DNA of 64,000 nucleotides, taken from NCBI GenBank assembly GCA_035540495.1, contig DATLGL010000027.1, positions 107,854 to 171,853 of the forward strand, in the 5' to 3' direction. The stretch comes from DASVEG01 sp035540495 (GTDB taxonomy: Bacteria; Actinomycetota; Acidimicrobiia; Acidimicrobiales; CADCTF01). Shown piece by piece: positions 28,732 through 35,422 of the stretch; the first letter of the stretch is position 1, and the number at the start of each line of letters is the position of its first letter. The notes under the pieces are model-generated. The model was not told the DNA's origin, searched no databases, and was given only the letters and a program-made list of their open reading frames with translations. The translations under genes and the position numbers were made by a program.

Positions 28732-29903
28732 GGCGACGAACCTGGAGGCCGCATCGTCTGGGTCGTCCCGTCGAGGAACGTGGCGACGATCGTCGCATCC
28801 GGAAGGAGCTTGAGCTCGATGCCTTTCCGGTGGATCAGGTCGTGATGACCGCCGCAGAAGAGGCCCAGGTTGTCGAGGTCGGTGGCCCCTCCCAGCTCCC
28901 ATGGATCCAGGTGATGAGCCTCGCACCATCCGGGCGGCATCGTGCACCCGGTCCACCGGCATCCCTGGTCGCGCACGGCCAGTGCGATGCGCTGAGCAGG
29001 CGTCGCCGTGCGCTGCGAGCGCCCGACGTCGAGCACGCGCCCGATCGACTTCCCCAGCTTCTCGGCGATGATCGTGTTGAGCGAGCAGTCGCACAGGTAG
29101 CGGCTCACGGTCGCTGCGTCGTACCGCGCGCCGGTGTCGGGATTGAACGCATGGCCATGGCCACGCCCACTCGAGAGCTCTGCAAGATCGAATGCGTCGA
29201 TCACGATCGACACCTGCGGCCGTTGCCGTGGGCTGACGGCGACGTCGTGGTGGTCGAGGAAGTGCCTCGCAATGCGGGCCAGCGCCTCCGCCTTGCGACG
29301 CGACGCGGGCACAGCCAGGTCATCGGAGTCTGCGACCGCGAGTGCCGCGGCGATCGCGTCGCCGTTGACGGGATCGAAGCTGCCGTTCATCACGTAGCGG
29401 CCGTCGAGGGTGTGGGAGAACTGCAGCGACAGCTCCGGATCGCCCTGCAGCTCGTCGTCGAGGGCATCGGCGTGAGCGCGCCATGTCGCCATGACGTGGT
29501 TCGTCTCCTTCACCGAGAGACCGACGAGGGCGGGCACGAACGCGTCCTCGCAGAGCTGGAACCGGCCGATGTGCTTGTCGACCAGGTTCTCGCAGATCGC
29601 ACGCACCTGACCGTTCGAGAGCTCGCCCGACTGCCACATCGCCGAGACCTTCGGCAGCTGGATCATCCGCTTCCCATAGGCGACCGCACGATGCGCGTCT
29701 TGTCCGGCGACACCTTCGTCTGTCAGCCATGACTTCATGTTCATGGCGCAGTCGGCATCCCACATCCGCAGCGCATCGAACTCGCCGATGGCGGCGGTGA
29801 CCTTCGCTCCGAGCCGGTCGTGGAGCGCGACCGCGGCCCGCAGCGTCGCCGAGTCGACAGGGATCTGGAGATCCCGGATCGCATCGGCCAACGCGGTGAG
29901 CAT
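28728..29903 (-). CDS. DUF222 / HNH endonuclease domain protein (13E12 family)
   Basis: A 391-residue protein with an N-terminal helical DUF222 domain (about 1-270) and a C-terminal HNH nuclease (GCRWTGCTMPPGWCEAHHLD, GLFCGGHHDLIHRK). The paired cysteines that hold the zinc and the catalytic His are present, so the nuclease is likely active. These genes are multi-copy in actinobacteria and have been linked to mobile or repeated sequences; the biological role is unresolved. ATG 29903. The upstream 102-base intergenic region is unusually AT-rich. Confidence 0.88.
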   Translation of the reverse strand: MLTALADAIRDLQIPVDSATLRAAVALHDRLGAKVTAAIGEFDALRMWDADCAMNMKSWLTDEGVAGQDAHRAVAYGKRMIQLPKVSAMWQSGELSNGQVRAICENLVDKHIGRFQLCEDAFVPALVGLSVKETNHVMATWRAHADALDDELQGDPELSLQFSHTLDGRYVMNGSFDPVNGDAIAAALAVADSDDLAVPASRRKAEALARIARHFLDHHDVAVSPRQRPQVSIVIDAFDLAELSSGRGHGHAFNPDTGARYDAATVSRYLCDCSLNTIIAEKLGKSIGRVLDVGRSQRTATPAQRIALAVRDQGCRWTGCTMPPGWCEAHHLDPWELGGATDLDNLGLFCGGHHDLIHRKGIELKLLPDATIVATFLDGTTQTMRPPGSSP

Positions 29904-29914
29904 CGCCTAGATCA

Positions 29915-29926
29915 TCCCATATGGGA
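29915..29926. promoter_or_regulatory. 12-bp perfect palindrome upstream of HNH gene
   Basis: TCCCATATGGGA lies 12 bases upstream of the HNH-gene start in AT-rich sequence. Its position, between the promoter region and the start, would suit a dimeric repressor site. No partner regulator is identified. Confidence 0.4.
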
Positions 29927-29963
29927 ACACACGTTCGCAAGCGCAATTCCCGAAAATCGCCGC

Positions 29964-29986
29964 TCCGCATTTGGACGTAATGCGGA
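29964..29986 (-). terminator. Probable intrinsic terminator after membrane-protein gene
   Basis: TCCGCATT and AATGCGGA form an 8-bp perfect stem with a 7-base loop, in the gap downstream of the minus-strand gene ending at 30006. On the minus strand the stem is followed about 10 bases later by ATTTT. The stem is AT-containing and the T-run is displaced, so the call is moderate. Confidence 0.45.
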
Positions 29987-30005
29987 CGCCGGGCCGATGT
30001 TTTGT

Positions 30006-30890
30006 TCATATCACGGCCACGTCGCCGGCAGCCGTCTCGTCCCAGTTCTCGATCGTTTGGACGACCCAGAACACGGCGAACAAGGTGATCTCGAACGCCT
30101 CGAGCACCAGGACGGTGTGGTCGCCGCCGAGGCGCAGCATGACGATGAGCACCCCGCCCACGGCCATGGCCACAGCGACCGCCCCGTAGACCGCAGCGAA
30201 GCGTCGCTGCGGCGATCGCCAGTCCCCCACCGCCTTGCTGACGACCGCACCGATCAGGAACAGGAACATCAACACCGCGGCCGCGCCATGGGCTCTCGTG
30301 TAGAAGTCGTCCCACCGGTCGATCAGCAACCACACGACCACGAGCGCCGCGGCGGTGACCGCGAACGAGGCTCGCGCCCCGGCCGGCAGCCCGTCGCGCC
30401 GGCGTGAGGCGATCGCCACCACCACCGCTGCCGCGAGCCCGACCGCGCCGGCGACCAACAGCGCCTGCAGGTTGTTGTCGACGTACGACTTCACCCATGG
30501 CGCGAGATCTCCGTCGGCCGTGACCGGTCGAGCCAGTGGCGGGATCGACCAGCACGCGCCGACATCGGCAGTCGGCGCTACGGCGACAACGGGAGCGAAC
30601 ATGCCGGCGAAGTTGAGGCACATGTCCTCGACGTTCGACCGTCCCTTGATGACGATCAACGCGAGCCCGACCGCGATGAGACCGCCTACGAACACGGCTC
30701 GAGCGGGCGTGTAGTAGTAGGCGCTGATCGAGGTCTGCCAGCAGCTGACCTTCGAACGCTCGATCGCGATCGCTGTGGCCAGGCACACAACCGCTGCGAC
30801 CATCCCGATGCGGAGGTAGCGGTAGGTCTTGAGGGCGTCGCTCGCCTGGAGCGTCTTCGGCGCGCCCTTCGTCTCCATCGAGAGCTTCAT
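30006..30890 (-). CDS. Multi-pass membrane protein of unknown function
   Basis: A 294-residue integral membrane protein with about eight hydrophobic helices (first: IGMVAAVVCLATAIAIE). Conserved-looking loops include SCWQTSISAYYYTPARAVFV and GRSNVEDMCLNFAGMFAPVV; the SISAYYYTPAR pattern recurs in actinobacterial membrane proteins without known role. ATG 30890 overlaps the stop of the upstream ASCH-domain gene by four bases (ATGA), so the two are co-translated. The open frame upstream of ATG is a shadow. Confidence 0.78.
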   Translation of the reverse strand: MKLSMETKGAPKTLQASDALKTYRYLRIGMVAAVVCLATAIAIERSKVSCWQTSISAYYYTPARAVFVGGLIAVGLALIVIKGRSNVEDMCLNFAGMFAPVVAVAPTADVGACWSIPPLARPVTADGDLAPWVKSYVDNNLQALLVAGAVGLAAAVVVAIASRRRDGLPAGARASFAVTAAALVVVWLLIDRWDDFYTRAHGAAAVLMFLFLIGAVVSKAVGDWRSPQRRFAAVYGAVAVAMAVGGVLIVMLRLGGDHTVLVLEAFEITLFAVFWVVQTIENWDETAAGDVAVI

Positions 30891-31501
30891 CGGCCTCCTC
30901 CACGGGTGGTCGCATCGCTTGCGGAGCGGGCTCGCAGGTAGGCCTCCCCGCGCGGCGACAGCCGGTAGCCGACCTCGAGGCTCTCCGTGAGACCGAGCGC
31001 CTTGAGGCGGCGGACCTGGGTCTTGAACCGCTGGCGTTCCATCCCCGCCGCATCGGCGAGCACCGTGCTGACGACACCCGGCTGGCCAGAGATCGCCTGC
31101 AGGCGTGCCATCGCCCACGGCAGACGAGCGAGCGCGCGATCGATGTCGGCGACCTCGTCGGCCGTCAGGGCGTCACGTGTTCGCAGCGCGATCCGAGGGT
31201 CGTCACCGAGGCGGTGGAAGCGGATCCGGTACAGCTGCCCTTCCGCACGCAGCGCAGCGATGGCGTCCGCCGCTGACGCATGTCCCGCCAGCCGTGCTTC
31301 CTCGTCCGTCACCTCGTCGAGGGTTATCGGGGCCACCTCGTCGATCGCGAGGAGCCCCGCTCCCGTCTGGAGCGTGCCCCCGGCCTTCACCGATGGCCGC
31401 TTCCACCGCCGGAACGCGACGGTGACCGTGCCATCGCGGATCCCGTCCCACAGCGCAGCCGGGATCAGCACGCCGATCTCGAGGAGGGCTCTGACGTGCA
31501 C
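30887..31501 (-). CDS. ASCH-domain protein fused to winged helix
   Basis: A 204-residue protein in two parts. Residues about 5-105 look like an ASCH (PUA-like RNA/nucleic-acid-binding) domain: IRDGTVTVAFRRWKRPSVKA, then LLAIDEVAPITLDEVTDEEA. Residues about 115-195 look like a winged helix (RLQAISGQPGVVSTVLADAA, FKTQVRRLKALGLTESLEVG, YRLSPRGEAYL). The start is GTG 31501. An RNA-binding fold joined to a DNA-binding fold suggests a regulator, which is inference. It is coupled to the downstream membrane-protein gene by a four-base overlap. Confidence 0.75.
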   Translation of the reverse strand: MHVRALLEIGVLIPAALWDGIRDGTVTVAFRRWKRPSVKAGGTLQTGAGLLAIDEVAPITLDEVTDEEARLAGHASAADAIAALRAEGQLYRIRFHRLGDDPRIALRTRDALTADEVADIDRALARLPWAMARLQAISGQPGVVSTVLADAAGMERQRFKTQVRRLKALGLTESLEVGYRLSPRGEAYLRARSASDATTRGGGR

Positions 31502-31547
31502 GGGTTGGCGACGGCAACCACGTCGGTGGTGTAGCAGAAGGAGCGAA

Positions 31548-32711
31548 TCAGGTCACGGTGACGGTGCCCGCCATCGCCGGGTGGATGTCGCAGATGTAGG
31601 AGAACGTTCCCGCTCGGTCGAAGGTGACGTCAGCCGAGCCGCCTCGCGCGAGGCGGCCGGTGTCCCAGCCGTCGCCGGTCGCGGTGTGGGGCGCTGCGTC
31701 GGCGTTGACCCAACGCACGACGGTGCCGCGTGCGACCCGTAGATCGCGCGGCAGGAACTCGAAGCCGCTGATCTCGACCGTCGCCTCGCCAGTACCCGCT
31801 CGAGCAGCATCCGTGGCAGGGGTGGCGGGCGCCGTCACCGGCGGAGCTCCGGCCCGCACCGTGAACGTGGTCTCCATGCCGAGGGCGTCGTGTTCACCAT
31901 GGCCGTCCTCGATCGGGCAGTCGAGCTCGAACGTTCCTGCTGGCAGGTCGACGGTGAGCACTCCCTCCTCGCCCGGTTGCACGACGTTCGATCGCCACTC
32001 CAACCGGTTCTTGCCGGACCCCGCGCTGCGGATCCGGAGGGCGTGCGGCACGGCGCCCCGATTGCGGAAGCGGAACGTGACTGTTCCGGGTGGCGCCTGG
32101 TCGGTAGACGACATCAGCGCCCACTCGCCGAGCACGACGTCGACGAACGGCTCATCTGCCGGAGCGACGGGGGCCGCACCGCTGGCTCCGCTCCCCCCGC
32201 TGGCGACCTCACCCATCCCTCGTGCCGTGACTGGCGCGCCTCGATCGCCGCCGCGGGCGACCGCCACCTCCTCCTCCCACGCGAGCCTCGCTCCGCTGTG
32301 GCCTGCCATCGCGACTGCAATGGTTGCGCCCAGGGCGACCACCGCCACCGCGGCGCCTCCCGCGGTGACACGGGAGGCGAGGTGCCGGCCCCGCACACGT
32401 TCGAAGGCCACGAGAGCGACCGTCGCGATCGCGAGCACCACAGCGTATGCACGCGTGCGCTCGCCGAGGGCCTGGTGTGAGCGCAGCTCGTCGCCGCGTC
32501 GGAGCGCGCCGCCCAGCTGCTCGCCGCTCCACACGGCGACGATCGCGGCGCCCGCGCACACCACGGCCATCGCGGCGAGCACGATCCCGAGAGGACGGCG
32601 CCAGCGCGGACGAACGACGTACGCGGCCATCCCGGCCGCGACCGCAGGGATCAGAACGACCGGCAGATGGACCACGAGGGGGTGCAACGGCAGGCCGTCG
32701 ACGAGCCACAT
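31548..32711 (-). CDS. DUF2231 membrane domain fused to two cupredoxin domains
   Basis: A 387-residue membrane-anchored protein. The N-terminal ~145 residues have four hydrophobic helices starting LPLHPLVVHLPVVLIPAVAA, the DUF2231 pattern (HPLVVHLP). A first cupredoxin-like beta domain follows at about 180-280 (APPGTVTFRFRNRGAVPHAL; with His but no clear Cys-His-Met set). A second at about 300-387 has a full type-1 copper set: NADAAPHTATGD (His) and FSYICDIHPAMAG (Cys, His, Met). Electron transfer outside the membrane is the likely role. It is divergent from a secreted-protein gene across a 159-base regulatory region. Confidence 0.85.
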   Translation of the reverse strand: MWLVDGLPLHPLVVHLPVVLIPAVAAGMAAYVVRPRWRRPLGIVLAAMAVVCAGAAIVAVWSGEQLGGALRRGDELRSHQALGERTRAYAVVLAIATVALVAFERVRGRHLASRVTAGGAAVAVVALGATIAVAMAGHSGARLAWEEEVAVARGGDRGAPVTARGMGEVASGGSGASGAAPVAPADEPFVDVVLGEWALMSSTDQAPPGTVTFRFRNRGAVPHALRIRSAGSGKNRLEWRSNVVQPGEEGVLTVDLPAGTFELDCPIEDGHGEHDALGMETTFTVRAGAPPVTAPATPATDAARAGTGEATVEISGFEFLPRDLRVARGTVVRWVNADAAPHTATGDGWDTGRLARGGSADVTFDRAGTFSYICDIHPAMAGTVTVT

Positions 32712-32756
32712 GTCGCGAGCGTGGAGGCGACGGACCTAGCCGCGCCTCACGCCGCG

Positions 32757-32799
32757 GTTAAGGGAGGTTCAAGAGCGGCGCAGTTTGCATCCCCTTAAC
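32757..32799. promoter_or_regulatory. Candidate OmpR-type direct repeat and inverted repeat
   Basis: In the divergent gap, GTTAAGGGAG is followed directly by GTTCAAGAGC, a 10-base-period direct repeat such as OmpR/PhoB-type response regulators bind. At 32790-32799 TCCCCTTAAC is the near reverse complement of the first half-site. The site lies 46 bases upstream of the cupredoxin gene start and about 70-115 bases upstream of the secreted-protein start. Regulator identity is not visible. Confidence 0.4.
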
Positions 32800-32870
32800 G
32801 AACGGCGGAGGTCGGGTTAGCCGCGGGGGCGGCATCGTGCGCCGCATCAGCCGTCCCGAAAGGACCGTTC

Positions 32871-33527
32871 ATGCTCCTCCGCCGTCGTTCCTCCGTCCTC
32901 CCGATGGCCGCAGGCCTCGCTGCGGGTGCCGCGCTTCTCGGCGCCACCACGCTCGTCGCGTCACCGGCAGAGCACGGAGACACCGCACCAGCCGTCGAGT
33001 TCCGCGCAGCGACCACCGACGACGTCGCTTCCGGCGATGCCGCGGGCGATGTCAGCGGCCCGTGCGACGAAGCCGAGAACGTACACGACGCCCGCTGTGT
33101 CGGAGGCGCCGGCGGGAGCCGTGCGACGGATGCGACAGCTGCGGTCGCCCCCGACCCGTCGTCGTCGACCTCGACGACGACCCGAACGTCACCGACCTCC
33201 TCGGAGCCGGCGGCGCCGGCGGCGCCGGGCGCCAGCGGTTCCCGGTCGGTGGACGCCGCAGGCGCGGGAACGGTCGTCTACACGTTCTCCGGCACGACGT
33301 TCACCCTGGTCAGCGCGACGCCCGCTGCGGGGTGGGCCGTCGAGATCGAACGGGCCAGGGGCAACGAGATCGACCTCGACTTCCGATCAGGGACGCGACG
33401 GGTGCAGGTCGACATCGAGCTCGAGGACGGCCGGGTGCGCGAACGCGTCCGCTTCCGTGACGACGCAACTCGCGAGGAGACGCGAACGGAGGAGGACGAC
33501 GACGACCGCTCCGGCGACGACGACTGA
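32871..33527 (+). CDS. Secreted Ser/Thr/Pro- and acid-rich protein
   Basis: A 218-residue exported protein. Signal peptide SSVLPMAAGLAAGAALLGAT, then a low-complexity Ser/Thr/Ala/Pro linker (about 75-125), and a C-terminal domain (about 130-200; GTVVYTFSGTTFTLVSATPA, WAVEIERARGNEIDLDFRSG) with alternating strands reminiscent of PepSY-type domains, ending in DDDDDRSGDDD-like acidic residues. ATG 32871 follows AAAGGA. Two cysteines flank the linker. Function unknown; possible metal or cell-wall interaction. Confidence 0.7.
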   Translation: MLLRRRSSVLPMAAGLAAGAALLGATTLVASPAEHGDTAPAVEFRAATTDDVASGDAAGDVSGPCDEAENVHDARCVGGAGGSRATDATAAVAPDPSSSTSTTTRTSPTSSEPAAPAAPGASGSRSVDAAGAGTVVYTFSGTTFTLVSATPAAGWAVEIERARGNEIDLDFRSGTRRVQVDIELEDGRVRERVRFRDDATREETRTEEDDDDRSGDDD

Positions 33528-33528
33528 G

Positions 33529-33783
33529 TCAGGTCCGCAGCGCCGCCACGAACTCGTCGAGCGCGACCACGAGGCTCTCGTAGTACGGGCGGCCGGCGTC
33601 CGCGGCGATGGCGGCGACGAGGTGAGGACGGAAGTCGTCCCACCTCAGTCGTCGCTCCTGCAAGAGCGCGACGCACAGCCCGAACGCGCGTCCCTCCCAC
33701 GGTTCGGCGAAGACGAGCTCGCCGTTGTTGCGGGGCGGGGCGTCGGCGCCTTCGTGAGGGACCGCGACCGGCAGAGCGCTCAC
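33529..33783 (-). CDS. Nitrile hydratase accessory protein
   Basis: An 84-residue protein similar in order and pattern to the nitrile hydratase activator family (P14K/NHase accessory): FAEPWEGRAFGLCVALLQER, RRLRWDDFRPHLVAAI and YYESLVVALDEFVA. It is a partner for cobalt loading into the alpha subunit. The start GTG 33783 overlaps the alpha-subunit stop by four bases. Short compared with P14K proteins (about 130-150 residues) but typical of the NHase accessory class fused or split from beta. It is the last gene of the operon. Confidence 0.85.
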   Translation of the reverse strand: MSALPVAVPHEGADAPPRNNGELVFAEPWEGRAFGLCVALLQERRLRWDDFRPHLVAAIAADAGRPYYESLVVALDEFVAALRT

Positions 33784-34400
33784 AGCCGGGCCACGCCGAT
33801 CATGGCGTCGCGGGTCACGAGATCCGCCAGCTCCTCCTCCGACATCGCCTCGGTGCCGGCCGGGCGCTCGGGCAGCACGAGGTACCTCGCCTCGGCGCTG
33901 GAGTCCCACACCCGGACCTCGACGCTGTCCGGCAGCTCGCATCCCATCTCGGCCAGCACCACCCGCGGCTCGCGCACGACGCGGCTCCGGTACGGCGGGC
34001 TCTTGTACCAGTTGGGTGGGAGGCCGAGCAGCGGCCACGGGTAGCACGAGCAGAGGGTGCACACGACGACGTTGTGCACATCCCCCGTGTTCTCCACGAC
34101 CACCACGTGCCCGCCTTCCGGACCGCCGTAGCCGAGCTCGGCGATCGCGGCGGTGCCGTTGTCCAGCAGCCGCTCCCGGTACGCGGCGTCGGTCCACGCG
34201 CGGGCGACGACCCGGGCGCCGTTCATGGGGCCGATGTCGTGCTCGTACATCTCGACGATGCGGTCGATGGTCGAGCGGTCGACCAGGCCGGCCTCGACGA
34301 GCAGGTCTTCGAGCGCGGCCACTCGCTGCTCGATCGGCGACACCGCGCGAGGGTGGTGGTGGCCGTCGTGGTCGTCGTGGTCATCGTGGTCGTCGCTCAT
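33780..34400 (-). CDS. nthA: Nitrile hydratase alpha subunit, cobalt type
   Basis: A 206-residue NHase alpha subunit. The metal-binding motif VVCTLCSCYPWP (VCTLCSC) contains the three cysteines; Thr after the first Cys marks the cobalt type (iron type has Ser). Downstream LLGLPPNWYKSPPYRSRVV and VRVWDSSAEARYLVLPERP are family-typical. Hydrates nitriles to amides in the cytosol as an alpha-beta dimer. An unusual His/Asp-rich N-terminal tail (DDHDDHDDHDGHHH) precedes the usual start at about residue 20 and could bind metal. ATG 34400 overlaps the beta-subunit stop by four bases. Confidence 0.93.
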   Translation of the reverse strand: MSDDHDDHDDHDGHHHPRAVSPIEQRVAALEDLLVEAGLVDRSTIDRIVEMYEHDIGPMNGARVVARAWTDAAYRERLLDNGTAAIAELGYGGPEGGHVVVVENTGDVHNVVVCTLCSCYPWPLLGLPPNWYKSPPYRSRVVREPRVVLAEMGCELPDSVEVRVWDSSAEARYLVLPERPAGTEAMSEEELADLVTRDAMIGVARL

Positions 34401-35011
34401 GCCGGCTCCAGGTAGCTCTGCCACAGGTCGACGTGCACGGCACCCGCCTCGTCGCTTCCCCACAGCTCGCGCAGGTCGAACCGGACGCAGTACTGCGGCT
34501 CGACCACACGCTCGTCCCCGTGGGCCTCGACGTCGGGCAGGGACACCGCAGGATCGACTCGCACGACGGTTCCTCTCGCCCGCCGCACGTACTGCGGGCA
34601 GCGGGTGTGACCGGAGGTCGCGACGTTCCGCACCCGCACCGCATCCCCCACTGCGAACTGCGCCTCGCTCGGCGAGGGAAGACGCGGATGCGCCGTCACC
34701 GGCTGCGACAGCGGGAAGTGCCCGCCTGCCCGCCGCTCGAGCTCGTCCCTCTCGACGATGCCGGCTTCCACCGCTCGGGTGGCGACGCCGGTGAGCCAGT
34801 GCTCGTAGTACGACGACATGAGGTAGTGGATCGGGTCCATGCGCTCGATCGCGTGGCGGAACTGACCGCCGTTGCTCAGCTGCGCGAGGAACGTGCCCAT
34901 GGTGAGGCCGCATGCCCGCCGCTCCCAGTCGGTATGGAAGACCGGCTCGTCGCGCTCGGCCACCACACGGCCGAAACCCTCTGCGCCTCCCAGGTCGTGG
35001 ATGCCGTCCAC
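34397..35011 (-). CDS. nthB: Nitrile hydratase beta subunit
   Basis: A 204-residue NHase beta subunit beginning at GTG 35011 (DGIHDLGGAEGFGRVV), followed by HTDWERRACGLTMGTFL, SYYEHWLTGVATRAVE and the C-terminal SH3-like domain with FAVGDAVRVRNVATSGHTRC, PQYVRRARGTVV and ELWG. First gene in the order beta-alpha-accessory, typical of cobalt NHases. No amidase gene lies next to it. The start lies 3 bases upstream of the duplicated segment that holds the VOC gene. Confidence 0.92.
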   Translation of the reverse strand: MDGIHDLGGAEGFGRVVAERDEPVFHTDWERRACGLTMGTFLAQLSNGGQFRHAIERMDPIHYLMSSYYEHWLTGVATRAVEAGIVERDELERRAGGHFPLSQPVTAHPRLPSPSEAQFAVGDAVRVRNVATSGHTRCPQYVRRARGTVVRVDPAVSLPDVEAHGDERVVEPQYCVRFDLRELWGSDEAGAVHVDLWQSYLEPA

Positions 35012-35014
35012 GAA

Positions 35015-35422
35015 CCCGACGTTACGCCCTCAGCGCCACCCGCCGTACGGAACGGTCAGCGCCTCGAGCAGGTGGCCGTCGGGATCCTGGAAGTAGACGC
35101 CCCGCCCGCCGTCGTTGTGGTTGATCCCGGGACGAGATCGACCGGGATCCGCCCAATGGTCGAGCCCGCGCTCCTCGATGCGGCCCAGCACCTGGTCGAA
35201 CTCGTCCTCCGTCACGAGGAACGCGTAGTGCTGGGGCACGATCCCGTCGCGCACGTCGAAGTCGAAAGACACGCCGTTCGCCACCTCGACGACACGGAAC
35301 GGACCGAACGTCTCCGGTTCGCCCAAGCCGAACATCTCGGCCAGGAACCGGGCCGACCGGTCCTTGTCGGTGCAGGCGACGATCGTGTGGTTCAACTCGA
35401 CGGCCATGCCGTCATGATCCCA
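35015..35422. repeat. 408-bp duplicated segment, copy 1
   Basis: This segment and 52014-52421 are the same length and differ at only 8 bases by my count (about 98 percent identity). It spans the whole VOC gene and stops within 15 bases of each end. Flanking sequence is unrelated. Confidence 0.92.
35030..35407 (-). CDS. VOC/glyoxalase-family protein, copy 1
   Basis: A 125-residue vicinal-oxygen-chelate protein with two beta-alpha-beta-beta-beta units: MAVELNHTIVACTDKDRSAR and FLAEMFGLG at the start, HYAFLVTEDEFDQVLGRIEE in the middle, GRGVYFQDPDGHLLEALT at the end. The usual metal ligands (His near the start of each unit, Glu near the end) are present (His7, His68-like, Glu near 118). Substrate unknown: glyoxalase, dioxygenase or fosfomycin-type enzymes share the fold. 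It differs from the copy at 52029 at three residues. Confidence 0.87.
   Translation of the reverse strand: MAVELNHTIVACTDKDRSARFLAEMFGLGEPETFGPFRVVEVANGVSFDFDVRDGIVPQHYAFLVTEDEFDQVLGRIEERGLDHWADPGRSRPGINHNDGGRGVYFQDPDGHLLEALTVPYGGWR

Noticed and set aside
30887..31501. PadR-type regulator
   Set aside because: The winged helix at the C-terminus fits but the N-terminal half has ASCH-like strands and no PadR start.
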